A stretch of DNA of 64,000 nt from Devosia ginsengisoli (GTDB taxonomy: Bacteria; Pseudomonadota; Alphaproteobacteria; Rhizobiales; Devosiaceae). Position 1 is the stretch's first letter, and the number at the start of each line of letters is the position of its first letter. Where the stretch lies: assembly GCF_024707105.1 (NCBI RefSeq), contig NZ_JANQAJ010000006.1, positions 186,001 to 250,000 on the forward strand. The letters run 5' to 3'. The notes below the pieces were generated by a model. The model had not been told where the DNA came from. It ran no database searches and saw only the letters and a list, made by a program, of their open reading frames with translations. Made by a program: the position numbers and the translations under genes. This document shows, piece by piece, positions 19,967-27,833 of the stretch.

Positions 19967-20662
19967 ATGACAGAACGATTCGCGATCTATTTTGCCCCTG
20001 CCGCCACCAGCAATCTGTGGGAGCGGGCCGCCACCTGGCTGGGCCGCGATGCCGCCGATGGCGATCTGTTCAGCGGTCCGGTGGCGGGCATAGACCGCGA
20101 CCGGCTGCTCAACCTCACGCAATCGGCCAATCGCTACGGCTTCCACGCCACGATCAAGGCGCCGATGGCGCTGGTTGATGGCGCAACCGAAGCCGACCTG
20201 CGCGCCGCGCTTGCCGCATTCGCGCCCAAACACCAGCCAATCGATCTCGGCCCCCTGCAACTGGCTTCGCTGCAGGGTTTCCTCGCCCTCATGCTGGAGG
20301 GCCAGAACGAGGCGCTGCAGGATTTCGCCGCCCATGTGGTGGAGGATTTCGACCCCTTCCGCGCCCCGATGAGCATCAAGGATCGTGCCGCCCGCGCCGG
20401 CAAGGGCCTCAGCGAGCGGCAGATCGAACTGCTCGACGCCTATGGCTATCCCTATGTGTTCGAGGAATTCCGCTTCCACATGACTCTGACCGACCGGCTG
20501 GCCGAAGCGGACGCGCATGATATCGCGGCGGCGGCGAATACCTGGTTCGGCCCGATCCTGGACGAGCCCGTGCTGCTCGACCGGCTGGCGCTGTTCCACG
20601 AACAGGAGGCCGGCAAGCCCTTCCGCCGCGTCGGCGATTTCAAGCTCGGGGATGCCTCGTGA
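19967..20662 (+). CDS. DUF1045 phosphonate-operon protein, 2H phosphodiesterase-like
   Basis: 231 residues of the DUF1045 family that accompanies C-P lyase operons. It has the two H-x-T motifs of the 2H phosphoesterase superfamily: H60-A-T62 (GFHATIKAP) and H171-M-T173 ([11 protein letters not shown]). By genomic association it probably processes a phosphorylated ribose intermediate in phosphonate breakdown; the exact reaction is not evident. AGGAG precedes ATG 19967 by six bases. It overlaps the phnM start (GTGA). Confidence 0.85.
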   Translation: MTERFAIYFAPAATSNLWERAATWLGRDAADGDLFSGPVAGIDRDRLLNLTQSANRYGFHATIKAPMALVDGATEADLRAALAAFAPKHQPIDLGPLQLASLQGFLALMLEGQNEALQDFAAHVVEDFDPFRAPMSIKDRAARAGKGLSERQIELLDAYGYPYVFEEFRFHMTLTDRLAEADAHDIAAAANTWFGPILDEPVLLDRLALFHEQEAGKPFRRVGDFKLGDAS

Positions 20663-21798
20663 CCGCCGAGACCCGCTTCCGCAATGCCCGCATCGTGCTG
20701 GCCGACAGTATTGTCGAGGGCAGCATCGCCATCAGCGACGGCGTCATCGCTGCCGTGGATGCCGGCCCGGCGCAATCGGGCGAGGATATGGATGGCGATT
20801 ACCTGATCCCCGGCCTGGTCGAACTCCATACCGACCATCTCGAAAGCCATTACCGCCCTCGGCCCGGCGTGTTCTGGGATGCCATGGCCTCGCTCCATGC
20901 CCATGACGTGCAGATCATCGGTTCGGGCATCACCACGGTGTTCGACGCGGTGCGCATCGGCTCGGACCCCGACCTGCCCGATATGGGCGAGCATGTCGAA
21001 AAGCTCACCGGCGCCATCGAGACCGGCCGAAAGGATGGCTGGCTGCGATCAGAGCATTTCGTGCATCTGCGCTGCGAACTCCCCGCGCATGACGTCATCG
21101 CCCAGTTCGAAGCCCATGCCGGCCATGAACATACCCGCCTCGCCTCGGTGATGGATCACACGCCGGGCCAGCGCCAGTTCCGCTCGCTCGACGACTACAA
21201 GCGCTTCTACAAGGACAAGATCGGCCGCAGCCAGGTCGAGCTCGACGCGTATCTCGCCGCCAGACAGGCCGAGCATGACCGCCATTCGGCGCCCAATCGC
21301 GCCCATATTGTGCGGCGTGCCCGCGAGTTGGGTCTGCCGCTGGCCAGCCATGACGACACGACACTGCTGCATGTCGAGGAGGGTGTGGCCGACGGCGTGG
21401 CGATTTCGGAATTCCCCACCACGCTGGAAGCCGCTTCCGCCGCCCATGATGCGGGGCTGGCCATCCTGATGGGCGCGCCCAATGTGGTGCGCGGCAAATC
21501 CCATTCCGGCAATATCTCGGCCACCGACCTGGTGCGGGCCGGACTGCTCGATATCCTCTCCTCCGACTATGTGCCCTTCGCTTTGCTACAGGCCGCCTTC
21601 GTGCTGCCGCAGCGCGTCGATGGGCTGGCACTGCCCGAGGCCCTGGCCACGGTCACGCGCAATCCGGCTCGATCAGCCGGGCTCGATGATCGCGGCGAGA
21701 TCGCCGTCGGCAAGCGGGCCGATTTGGTGCGCGTGCGGGTGGTGGGTGGCCTGCCGGTCATCCGCAGCGTCTGGCGGCAGGGCGAAAGGGTGAACTGA
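20659..21798 (+). CDS. phnM: alpha-D-ribose 1-methylphosphonate 5-triphosphate diphosphatase PhnM
   Basis: Metal-dependent amidohydrolase-fold enzyme that releases pyrophosphate from the triphosphorylated ribose-phosphonate in the C-P lyase route. 379 residues: IPGLVELHTDHLESHYRPRP with the metal-binding His cluster, the VHLRCELPAHDV segment, PLASHDDTTLLHVEE, VVRGKSHSGNIS and LDILSSDYVP. Full length. GTG start at 20659 coupled to the DUF1045 gene by a 4-base overlap. Confidence 0.92.
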   Translation: MTAETRFRNARIVLADSIVEGSIAISDGVIAAVDAGPAQSGEDMDGDYLIPGLVELHTDHLESHYRPRPGVFWDAMASLHAHDVQIIGSGITTVFDAVRIGSDPDLPDMGEHVEKLTGAIETGRKDGWLRSEHFVHLRCELPAHDVIAQFEAHAGHEHTRLASVMDHTPGQRQFRSLDDYKRFYKDKIGRSQVELDAYLAARQAEHDRHSAPNRAHIVRRARELGLPLASHDDTTLLHVEEGVADGVAISEFPTTLEAASAAHDAGLAILMGAPNVVRGKSHSGNISATDLVRAGLLDILSSDYVPFALLQAAFVLPQRVDGLALPEALATVTRNPARSAGLDDRGEIAVGKRADLVRVRVVGGLPVIRSVWRQGERVN

Positions 21799-21802
21799 CC
21801 CG

Positions 21803-22369
21803 ATGGCGCGACCGCTCGGCTCCCTTGTCCTGGTCGTCGGGCCCTCCGGGGTGGGCAAGGACACGTTGATAGCGGGCGCCCGCCATGCTTTGGGCAATGA
21901 CCAGCGCTTCGTCTTCGTGCGCCGCATCGTCACTCGCGCCACCGATGCCGAAGTCGAGGACCATGACAGCATGGACCCCGAAACCTTCCGGCAGCTTGAC
22001 GAGGCCGGGCGCTTCGCCCTGTCCTGGGATGCGCATAACCTGCGCTATGCGCTGCCGCTCAGCCTCGATACCGACCTGGCCTTGGGCAAGACGGTCGTCG
22101 CCAATGTCTCGCGCCACATCGTGGCCGAGGCGCTGGACAAATATCCGAGCTGCGCGGTGGTGCTGATCACCGCCGAGATTTCCTGCCGAGCCGAGCGGCT
22201 CATCAGGCGCGGGCGGGAAAGCGGCGACCAGATCACCGCAAGGCTGGCCCGCGAAAGCGCGCCGGTGCCATCAGGCGTCACCCCTGTCATCATCGACAAT
22301 TCGGGCTCGCTGGCTATCGGCGTCACCGCCTTCGTCATGGCGCTGCGCAGCATTGCCGCGCAGGAATGA
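21803..22369 (+). CDS. phnN: ribose 1,5-bisphosphate phosphokinase PhnN
   Basis: ATP-dependent conversion of ribose 1,5-bisphosphate to PRPP, the last step of the C-P lyase route. 188 residues, guanylate-kinase-like: Walker A VVGPSGVGKDTL, FVRRIVTRATDAEVEDHDSM, then FALSWDAHNLRYALP. Starts four bases after the phnM stop. The core genes phnGHIJKL and the phosphonate transporter are not in this window. Confidence 0.9.
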   Translation: MARPLGSLVLVVGPSGVGKDTLIAGARHALGNDQRFVFVRRIVTRATDAEVEDHDSMDPETFRQLDEAGRFALSWDAHNLRYALPLSLDTDLALGKTVVANVSRHIVAEALDKYPSCAVVLITAEISCRAERLIRRGRESGDQITARLARESAPVPSGVTPVIIDNSGSLAIGVTAFVMALRSIAAQE

Positions 22370-22422
22370 ACTCTTGCGCGTCTGGCGCGTTGCTCCGGCA
22401 CGTTGAGCGTCAGGAGTTCCCC

Positions 22423-22569
22423 ATGAATCGCAATGGTCTTTATGCCGTGATCGCCATCCTGCTGATCGCGATCGTCGGCTTTGGCATCTACACCTACCAG
22501 CAGCAGACCCGCCCCGGCATCGAAGTGCGGGTGGACGAGCAGGGGATTTCCATCGATGGCAATGGATGA
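22423..22569 (+). CDS. small single-pass membrane protein
   Basis: 48 residues: MNRNG, then one hydrophobic helix (LYAVIAILLIAIVGFGIYTY) and a short polar tail (GIEVRVDEQGISIDGNG). AGGAG at 22412-22416 sits six bases before the ATG, stronger evidence than the longer upstream frame. The helix and the IDGN-type tail resemble small proteins annotated in other Hyphomicrobiales; the function is unknown. Could be co-transcribed with phnN. Confidence 0.65.
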   Translation: MNRNGLYAVIAILLIAIVGFGIYTYQQQTRPGIEVRVDEQGISIDGNG

Positions 22570-22759
22570 TGAGGGCGGCGCGCGGCGCCAGGCCATCGCC
22601 ACGGCCATAACGGCCGAACTGGAACGGCAGGCGCATGATGGCGCTGTCCGCATCGATGTCGATGCCCTGGCCGAGGCGATCGACATGGCGCTCGACCCGC
22701 CGGCGCCGGCCGGCGAAGGCCGGCACCCGGACGAGTTGAACGCCACCAATGATGATTGA
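22556..22759 (+). CDS. hypothetical 67-residue protein
   Basis: Not recognised. It starts MAMDDEGGARRQAIATAI, inside the last codons of the preceding small gene (14-base overlap), with AGGGG ten bases upstream. Composition is acidic and alanine-rich, with a probable amphipathic helix (ARRQAIATAITAELERQA, DALAEAIDMAL). The tight overlap and ordinary codon usage support translation, but length alone is weak evidence. Confidence 0.45.
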   Translation: MAMDDEGGARRQAIATAITAELERQAHDGAVRIDVDALAEAIDMALDPPAPAGEGRHPDELNATNDD

Positions 22760-22785
22760 GAGCCCCGCTTAGGGGGTATCCGAAA

Positions 22786-23010
22786 TCAGGCCGCGTCGGC
22801 GCCGCCCTTGCGGACGGCCTGCGATACGGCGAAATGCGCCTTTTCGACGGTTTCGAACTGCTGGCCGTCGATGGCGAAAGCCGGCAGCTTGACCGCGAGG
22901 AAACGGTAGCCGCCTTCGGCATGCGGCACCACGACGCCGAGCGGTTCGCCGGCGACTTCTATGACAATTGGCTTATGGGCCTGAGCCCGGTCGAGACTGC
23001 GTTCCTGCAT
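22786..23010 (-). CDS. small conserved hypothetical protein
   Basis: 74 residues: KPIVIEVAGEPLGVVVPH, GYRFLAVKLPAFAIDGQQFE, then an alanine-rich helical end. The beta-rich FLAVKLPAFAIDG block resembles small proteins common in Hyphomicrobiales whose role is unknown. ATG at 23010 has GGAG nine bases upstream; a GTG at 23031 would add seven residues. Convergent with the preceding small genes. Confidence 0.6.
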   Translation of the reverse strand: MQERSLDRAQAHKPIVIEVAGEPLGVVVPHAEGGYRFLAVKLPAFAIDGQQFETVEKAHFAVSQAVRKGGADAA

Positions 23011-23522
23011 TTGTGGATGCTCCACTTGCACATTGCACGGGGCCAGAATTCACAGCGCGAAAACGAATCGCACATGCTGGCCGGCAACGCTGGGGGGTCT
23101 ATCGGAAAACTGAGACGAAGGCGTGACAGCAGGTCACATTCGTTTGCAGCGACAGGTCCCTTGCCACCGTTTGGCGGCGTGCAGGCCGGTGCGTACGAGC
23201 GGACAACCGGCATGGATGGTGAAGGTAACAGATGGAGACATCTTCATTCCTTTCCTGCGGGTTGAACGACACGCGAAGCATCGGCAAGTGCCGATGCGTG
23301 ACGGCAAGATAGGAGCGTTTGGCGCCGATTGCTAGACGCGCGGCGACCAGACAATGCAGTTTTTTGGAAAAAGACTGCTCGACTTTGGACGCATGTCAAA
23401 ATGACGTACGTTCATCAGGACATAGCCCTGCTGGCAGCGCTTGAACTGGGATAAACAATCTGTTGTTGTCCGCCTTCAGCAAAGCGCCACTGCGGAAAAT
23501 CGCAGCCTCGGGGGTATACGAC
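23011..23522. other. 512-base region without a confident gene
   Basis: Contains a perfect 8-bp hairpin GCATCGGC-AAGT-GCCGATGC (23278-23297) and a near-palindrome ATGACGTACGTTCAT (23401-23415), about 108 bases before the LacI-family start, that could be its operator. A minus-strand ORF at 23134-23247 (37 codons, MKMSPSVTFTIHAGCPLVRT...) has a good GGAAAGGA ribosome-binding site but no recognisable similarity. Its codon content is cysteine- and arginine-rich, unlike its neighbours. Confidence 0.4.
23134..23247 (-). CDS. possible 37-residue basic peptide
   Basis: ATG at 23247 with GGAAAGGA directly upstream; TGA at 23134-23136. Three cysteines and a basic C-terminus (KRWQGTCRCKRM). No family recognised. 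Only the ribosome-binding site supports it, so it may be chance. Confidence 0.15.
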   Translation of the reverse strand: MKMSPSVTFTIHAGCPLVRTGLHAAKRWQGTCRCKRM

Positions 23523-24572
23523 GTGTCCGAAGACGACCTGCCAACTGCGGCCAAGGGCAAGCGCGGCGTCAAGCCATCCGGCAAGCCGACGCTCAAGACC
23601 ATTGCGCAGATGACGGGCTTTGCCGTCACCACGATTTCCCGCGCGCTCAACAATGCGCCCGAACTGGCGCAGGAAACGCGCGACCGGGTGCAGAAGATCG
23701 CCGCCGAGATCGGCTACCTGCCCGACCGTGCGGCTTTGCGCCTCAAAACCGGCCGCACCAATGTCATCGCTTTGGTGCTGGAGCCGGACGAACAGATCTA
23801 CGGCTTCGGCTCCTCCATTGTCACCGGCCTCACCGAGGCAGTGCGCGACACGGCCTATCACGTCGTCATCACGCCCCTGTTCCGCAATGTGCAGCCGATC
23901 GAGCCGATCCGCCATATCGTGCGCAATCGCATGGCCGATGGCGTAATCTTCTCCAAGGCCGAGAGCTTCGACGAGCGCATCCGCTTCCTCATCGACAGCG
24001 AATTCCCCTTTGTCAGCCACGGCCGCACCAACTGGCCCGAGCAGCACCCTTCCGTCGACTTCAACAATGAATCCTATGCCTATGGCGCGGTGAAGCGCCT
24101 GGTGCAGAAGGGCTGCCGGAAGGTCTCGATCGTGCTGCCCGACAGCGCACTGACCTATACCGACCACCTCAAGACCGGCATGGCCCGCGCCGCCGCCGAA
24201 GCCGGCATCGAGCACGAATTCGCCGCCGACGTGAACCTGGGCAGCCCCACCGACGCCATCCGCAATTATGTGATGAAGCGCACCAAGCGCCCCGACGGGC
24301 CTGACGGCTGGGTCTGCGCCTCCGAGGTCTCGGCCCTGGCGGTCATCGGCGGCCTCAACGAGGCCGGCCGCGTCGTCGGCCAGACCGCCCATGTCGTGGC
24401 CAAGCAATCCTCGCAGATGTTCGCCCAGTTCCAGCCGGGCGCCGAAACGGTCTTCGAGGATTTTGTCGATGCCGGCCGCCGCCTGGGCTCCGTCCTGCTC
24501 CGCCGCATCGCCGGCGAAGGCCCCGATGGGCTGCAGCAGTTGACCGAGCCGAAATTCGAGTGGAAGGACTGA
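23523..24572 (+). CDS. LacI-family transcriptional regulator
   Basis: Sugar-responsive DNA-binding regulator. About 349 residues: N-terminal LacI HTH (PTLKTIAQMTGFAVTTISRA, LNNAPELAQETRDRVQKIAA, then EIGYLPDRAA), followed by the periplasmic-binding-like effector domain. GTG 23523 (MSEDDLPTAAKGKRG) is preferred over the TTG at 23463. Clearly paralogous to the regulator at 37053 (both have LKTGRTN or LRTGKTNVIALVL and a FPFVSHGRT segment). No sugar operon is adjacent, so its targets are probably elsewhere. Confidence 0.88.
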   Translation: MSEDDLPTAAKGKRGVKPSGKPTLKTIAQMTGFAVTTISRALNNAPELAQETRDRVQKIAAEIGYLPDRAALRLKTGRTNVIALVLEPDEQIYGFGSSIVTGLTEAVRDTAYHVVITPLFRNVQPIEPIRHIVRNRMADGVIFSKAESFDERIRFLIDSEFPFVSHGRTNWPEQHPSVDFNNESYAYGAVKRLVQKGCRKVSIVLPDSALTYTDHLKTGMARAAAEAGIEHEFAADVNLGSPTDAIRNYVMKRTKRPDGPDGWVCASEVSALAVIGGLNEAGRVVGQTAHVVAKQSSQMFAQFQPGAETVFEDFVDAGRRLGSVLLRRIAGEGPDGLQQLTEPKFEWKD

Positions 24573-24580
24573 GGGGGAAG

Positions 24581-24697
24581 TACCCCCTCCTAGCCTCCCC
24601 CTGAAAAAGGGGGAGGAATCCGCCGGTGGATGTGGCCGGATCATGCCTCAAGCTCGATCTGTTCCTCCCCCTGACAGGGGGAGGCTAGGAGGGGGTA
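24581..24697. repeat. long inverted-repeat element, copy D
   Basis: Arms 24581-24618 (TACCCCCTCCTAGCCTCC...) and 24662-24697 (...GGAGGCTAGGAGGGGGTA) are reverse complements apart from a few changes. The centre (CCGCCGGTGGATGTGGCCGG, then ATCATGCCTCAAGCTCG) matches copy B. Placed between convergent genes. Confidence 0.88.
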
Positions 24698-24732
24698 TCC
24701 GCCAGGACTCGTCGCCCATCAGGGCGATTCCG

Positions 24733-26553
24733 CTAACCTTCCAGCTCTTCCCGCAGCAGTTCCAGTTCCAGCCACTGCTCTTCCGCCGCTGCCCGCTTGG
24801 CCTCGGCCTCCATCAGCGCCTTGGATTTCGCCGCAAAACCTGCCGGGTCGCGCGTATAGAAATTCGCGTCGGCCAGCGCCGCATTGATCGCCTTGATCTC
24901 GTCCTCAAGCGCATTGATCGTCTTGGGCAGGGTTTCGAGCGCGTGCTTTTCCTTGAAGCTCATCTTGCGCTTCGGCGCGGCCGAGACCGCCGCGCTAGTC
25001 TGCACCAGGCTGGTCTTGCCCGGCCGATGCGTCTTGGGCGCCGGCTCGCGAGCGGTGACACCCTCGCCGCGCTGGATCACCATGTCGGAATAGCCGCCGG
25101 CATATTCCGTCCACACACCATCGCCCTCGGCGATGATCACAGAGGTCGCCACCCGGTCGAGGAAATCGCGATCGTGGCTCACCACGATGACGGTGCCGGC
25201 ATAGTCGGAAACCATCTCCTCCAGCAGGTCGAGCGTTTCCAGATCGAGATCGTTGGTCGGCTCGTCCAGCACCAGGAAATTGGACGGCAGCGACAGCGCC
25301 CGCGCCAGAGCCACACGTGCCCGCTCACCACCACTGAGCTTGCCGATGGGCGTATTGGCCTGCTCGGGGCCAAACAGGAAGTCTTTCATATAGCCCACGA
25401 CATGCTTGGGCTGACCGTTGATCTGCAGCGTATCCGAACCACCGCCGGTCAGCGCTTCCTTGAGGCGCGTGTCGGGATGGAGCTTGGCGCGGCCCTGGTC
25501 GAGCATGGCCAGTTCCAGCGCCGAGCCGAGACGGATGGAGCCGCTATCGGGCTCCAGCAGGCCGGTCAGCATCTTGATGAGCGTGGTCTTGCCGGCACCA
25601 TTGGGACCGACAATGCCGATGCGGTCGCCGCGCAGGACGCGGGTCGAGAAATCGTCGACGATGACCCGCTCGCCATAGCGCTTGGAAATATGTTCGGCTT
25701 CCACCACCAGCGCACCGGAGGTGCGGCCCTCGGAAACCTGCATGTTGACCGAGCCGGTCACCCGGCGCTGCTCGCGCCGGTCCTGCCGCAAGCCGGCCAG
25801 CCGTTCGAGCCGTCCCACATTGCGCTTGCGCCGCGCGGTGACGCCATAGCGCAGCCAGTGTTCCTCGCGCACGATCTGCCGGTCGAGCTTGTGGCGGTCG
25901 CGCTCTTCTTCTTCCAGCACCTGGTCGCGCCAGGCCTCGAAGGCCGAAAAGCCCTTGTCGAGCCGCCGCGTCACGCCGCGGTCGAGCCACACCGTGGCCT
26001 TGGTAAGATCGGAGAGGAAGCGACGGTCGTGGCTGATCAGCACCATGGCCGAACGCAGGCTGTCGAGTTCGGCCTGCAGCCATTCGATGGCCGGCAGGTC
26101 GAGATGGTTGGTCGGCTCGTCCAGCAGCAGGATATCGGGCTTGGGCGCCAGCACCCGCGCCAGGGCAGCGCGGCGGCCTTCGCCACCAGACAGGTTTTTC
26201 GGGTCTTCCGCCCCGGTCAGGCCCAGTGAGGTCAGCAGATATTGTGCACGATAGTCATCGTCGCCCGGCCCCAGCCCGGCCTCGACATAGGCCAGGGTCG
26301 TCGCATAGGCGCTCAGGTCCGGCTCCTGCGGCAGGTAGCGCAGGGTGGCACTGGGCTCGACAAAGCGCACGCCGCCGTCATGGGTCACATCGCCCGAAGC
26401 GATCTTGAGCAGGGTCGACTTGCCCGAGCCATTGCGCCCCACCAGCGCAATGCGCTGGCCCGGCGACACGATGAGTTCGGCGCTTTCGAGCAGCGTCGTG
26501 CCACCGAAGGTCAAATGGATATTCTGGAGCGATAAAAGGGGTGCAGCGGCCAT
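24733..26553 (-). CDS. uup: ABC-F family ATPase, Uup type
   Basis: Soluble ribosome-associated ATPase with two nucleotide-binding domains and no TMs. 606 residues: NBD1 with GRNGSGKST, LSGGEGRRAALARVL and LLLDEPTNHLD; a linker rich in charged residues (DRQIVREEHWLRYGVTARRK); NBD2 with GPNGAGKTT, LSGGERARVALARAL and LVLDEPTNDLDLETLDLLEE; then the coiled-coil-like Uup C-terminus. The role is in translation or ribosome stalling, by family. The upstream leader carries a terminator-like hairpin ending about 30 bases before the ATG. Confidence 0.88.
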   Translation of the reverse strand: MAAAPLLSLQNIHLTFGGTTLLESAELIVSPGQRIALVGRNGSGKSTLLKIASGDVTHDGGVRFVEPSATLRYLPQEPDLSAYATTLAYVEAGLGPGDDDYRAQYLLTSLGLTGAEDPKNLSGGEGRRAALARVLAPKPDILLLDEPTNHLDLPAIEWLQAELDSLRSAMVLISHDRRFLSDLTKATVWLDRGVTRRLDKGFSAFEAWRDQVLEEEERDRHKLDRQIVREEHWLRYGVTARRKRNVGRLERLAGLRQDRREQRRVTGSVNMQVSEGRTSGALVVEAEHISKRYGERVIVDDFSTRVLRGDRIGIVGPNGAGKTTLIKMLTGLLEPDSGSIRLGSALELAMLDQGRAKLHPDTRLKEALTGGGSDTLQINGQPKHVVGYMKDFLFGPEQANTPIGKLSGGERARVALARALSLPSNFLVLDEPTNDLDLETLDLLEEMVSDYAGTVIVVSHDRDFLDRVATSVIIAEGDGVWTEYAGGYSDMVIQRGEGVTAREPAPKTHRPGKTSLVQTSAAVSAAPKRKMSFKEKHALETLPKTINALEDEIKAINAALADANFYTRDPAGFAAKSKALMEAEAKRAAAEEQWLELELLREELEG

Positions 26554-26581
26554 GGCGCGGATAGAGCACAAGGCCCGCATA

Positions 26582-26621
26582 AAGGAAAGGCCGGTCAGGA
26601 CGTTGAGGATCCTGACCGGCC
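26582..26621 (-). terminator. attenuator-like hairpin in the uup leader
   Basis: Perfect 12-bp stem on the minus strand, GGCCGGTCAGGA / TCCTGACCGGCC, with a 9-base loop, followed by TTTCCTTT. It lies between the presumed promoter region and the uup start codon, so a transcript must read through it to express uup. It lacks a T-run on the plus strand, so it points toward uup. Confidence 0.65.
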
Positions 26622-26661
26622 CGGGGAGACGGTAGCAGCAAGCCCCGTCGTCTCGGCAGCG

Positions 26662-26721
26662 TCACGGTTGGCGTAGTCCCCTCGGACCAACCACCGCCGC
26701 GCGATAGAGGGAGAAAAGCAT
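26662..26721 (-). other. candidate leader ORF upstream of the uup hairpin
   Basis: A 19-codon ORF (MLFSLYRAAVVGPRGLRQP, stop at 26662-26664) begins just after the palindrome at 26727-26749. It has no Shine-Dalgarno sequence, so it would be leaderless or weakly read. Its end overlaps a 6-bp stem (GGTTGG / CCAACC, 26666-26692). A second frame through the same leader, ending in the hairpin, reads RRWLVRGDYANRDAAETTGL. Which frame, if any, is translated is unknown. Confidence 0.25.
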
Positions 26722-26726
26722 ATGTT

Positions 26727-26749
26727 ATTATGAGTGTCAAACTCATAAT
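26727..26749. promoter_or_regulatory. 23-base palindrome upstream of the uup leader
   Basis: Perfect 9-base arms ATTATGAGT and ACTCATAAT (minus strand) around TTGAC, which gives a TTGACA hexamer inside the palindrome. This is the pattern of an operator overlapping a promoter -35 element. I do not recognise the regulator. No well-spaced -10 element is evident. Confidence 0.6.
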
Positions 26750-26773
26750 TTAGGAAAAGAGACCCCTCCCCCG

Positions 26774-26808
26774 CAAAACAAAACACCCCCGGGGCAAGCC
26801 CGAGGGTG
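26774..26808 (-). terminator. rho-independent terminator of rirA
   Basis: Minus-strand 10-bp stem CACCCTCGGG / CCCGGGGGTG (one G-T pair) with loop CTTGC, followed by TTTTGTTTT. It lies 26 bases after the rirA stop. A classic intrinsic terminator that insulates uup from rirA. Confidence 0.85.
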
Positions 26809-26834
26809 ACAATCCGGTTGGAAAGCGACCAGTG

Positions 26835-27296
26835 CTAGTGCGCTGGCTCCATCACCGCATCCAGCGTGCTCAACCCCAGCCGGTCGCGGATCGAGCGCTT
26901 CTTGCTGGCGAGGTCGGCAATCGTGTAGCTGGCCAGGACCTCGAAGAAGGCCCCCAGCGCTTCGCGCAAGGCGCCGTTGAGGTCGCATTCCCCGATCAGC
27001 GGGCAATCGGCGCCATCCTCGAAACATTCCGCCAAGGCGAAATTCTCTTCGGTCAGGCGGATCGTGTCGAGCAGGGTGATGTCCTCGGCCTTCTTGCCCA
27101 GCTTGATGCCGCCATGGCGGCCGCGCACCGTGGCCAAGAGGCCATTTTCCACCAGCGGCTTGATCAGCTTGAACAGGAAGAGCTCGGAAATATTATAGGC
27201 CTTGGCAATGTCGGCCACACGGCTCAGCCCCGGTTCGTTGACGGCGCAATAGACCAGGGTGCGGATCGCATAGTTGGATTGACGCGTCAGTCTCAC
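26835..27296 (-). CDS. rirA: Rrf2-family iron-responsive regulator RirA
   Basis: Fe-S cluster-binding repressor of iron uptake genes in rhizobia-like bacteria. 153 residues: wHTH with MRLTRQSNYAIRTLVYCAVN and RVADIAKAYNISELFLFKLI, then VRGRHGGIKLGK, and the RirA-type cluster region ECFEDGADCPLIGECDLN supplying Cys91, Cys98 and Cys104. The alignment with RirA favours it over IscR or NsrR. The GTG start at 27296 has AGAGAGG upstream; the longer frame (to 27410) is not RirA-like. Confidence 0.88.
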   Translation of the reverse strand: MRLTRQSNYAIRTLVYCAVNEPGLSRVADIAKAYNISELFLFKLIKPLVENGLLATVRGRHGGIKLGKKAEDITLLDTIRLTEENFALAECFEDGADCPLIGECDLNGALREALGAFFEVLASYTIADLASKKRSIRDRLGLSTLDAVMEPAH

Positions 27297-27369
27297 TTCG
27301 GACCTCTCTCGGGGTGATCGGGCGTCGCGGAGCGAACCGGCCAGCCATGATTCGACTTGTTTGCCTTCA

Positions 27370-27399
27370 TAGAATGGCTCGTAGCTTATAACCATTCTA
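27370..27399. promoter_or_regulatory. inverted repeat upstream of rirA
   Basis: TAGAATGG (27370-27377) and CCATTCTA (27392-27399) are perfect inverted arms with a 14-base spacer. On the minus strand they lie next to TTGACA (27410-27405) and TATAAG (27390-27385), which look like promoter parts though the 14-base spacing is short. TAGAAT-type half-sites resemble iron-responsive operators, which would fit rirA autoregulation. Confidence 0.45.
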
Positions 27400-27506
27400 A
27401 AATATGTCAACTTAACTTGATCACTATGTTCATGTTTGTCGCATGCCGCCCGCCTCTGGACAGGGGGTTAACTTCCTCCTATGAACTTAAGAAGGGGGAC
27501 GGCACA

Positions 27507-27833
27507 TTGAACAAGACAATTACGCGAGCCATGCTCAGCGAAGCGGCGGCACGACTGACCGGTCTCAACAAGGCCGATACGGCGGCCGTGGGAGAGGCCA
27601 TGTTTGCGCTGGTGGGACAGGCGCTGATGGCGGGGGAGACCGTCAAGCTGACCGGGTTCGGTTCGCTCCAGGTGCGCTCTCGCGCCGAGCGGCTGGGCCG
27701 CAATCCGCGCACCGGCACCGAACATCGCATTTCGCCGCGGCAGACCGTGGTGTTCACGCCCAGCGCGCAATTGCGCGAGGCGATGAACCCCGTCGCGCCG
27801 GTGTCAGCCGGCAAGATCCGCCAGCGTGCGTGA
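27507..27833 (+). CDS. HU/IHF-family DNA-binding protein
   Basis: 108 residues, nucleoid-associated type: NKTITRAMLSEAAARLTGLN, GETVKLTGFGSLQVRSRAER and the DNA-intercalating beta-arm RLGRNPRTGTEHRISPR, followed by a short basic tail absent from HU. It resembles IHF-alpha more than HU but is divergent, so it is probably an accessory paralogue. The TTG start at 27507 matches the family N-terminus; AAGGGGG lies about ten bases upstream. Its last 30 bases overlap the convergent ROK gene. Confidence 0.82.
   Translation: MNKTITRAMLSEAAARLTGLNKADTAAVGEAMFALVGQALMAGETVKLTGFGSLQVRSRAERLGRNPRTGTEHRISPRQTVVFTPSAQLREAMNPVAPVSAGKIRQRA

Noticed and set aside
26727-26760. Complete -35/-10 promoter for uup
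   Set aside because: TTGACA is present inside the palindrome, but no -10 hexamer at 16-18 bases was found, so only the palindrome is listed.
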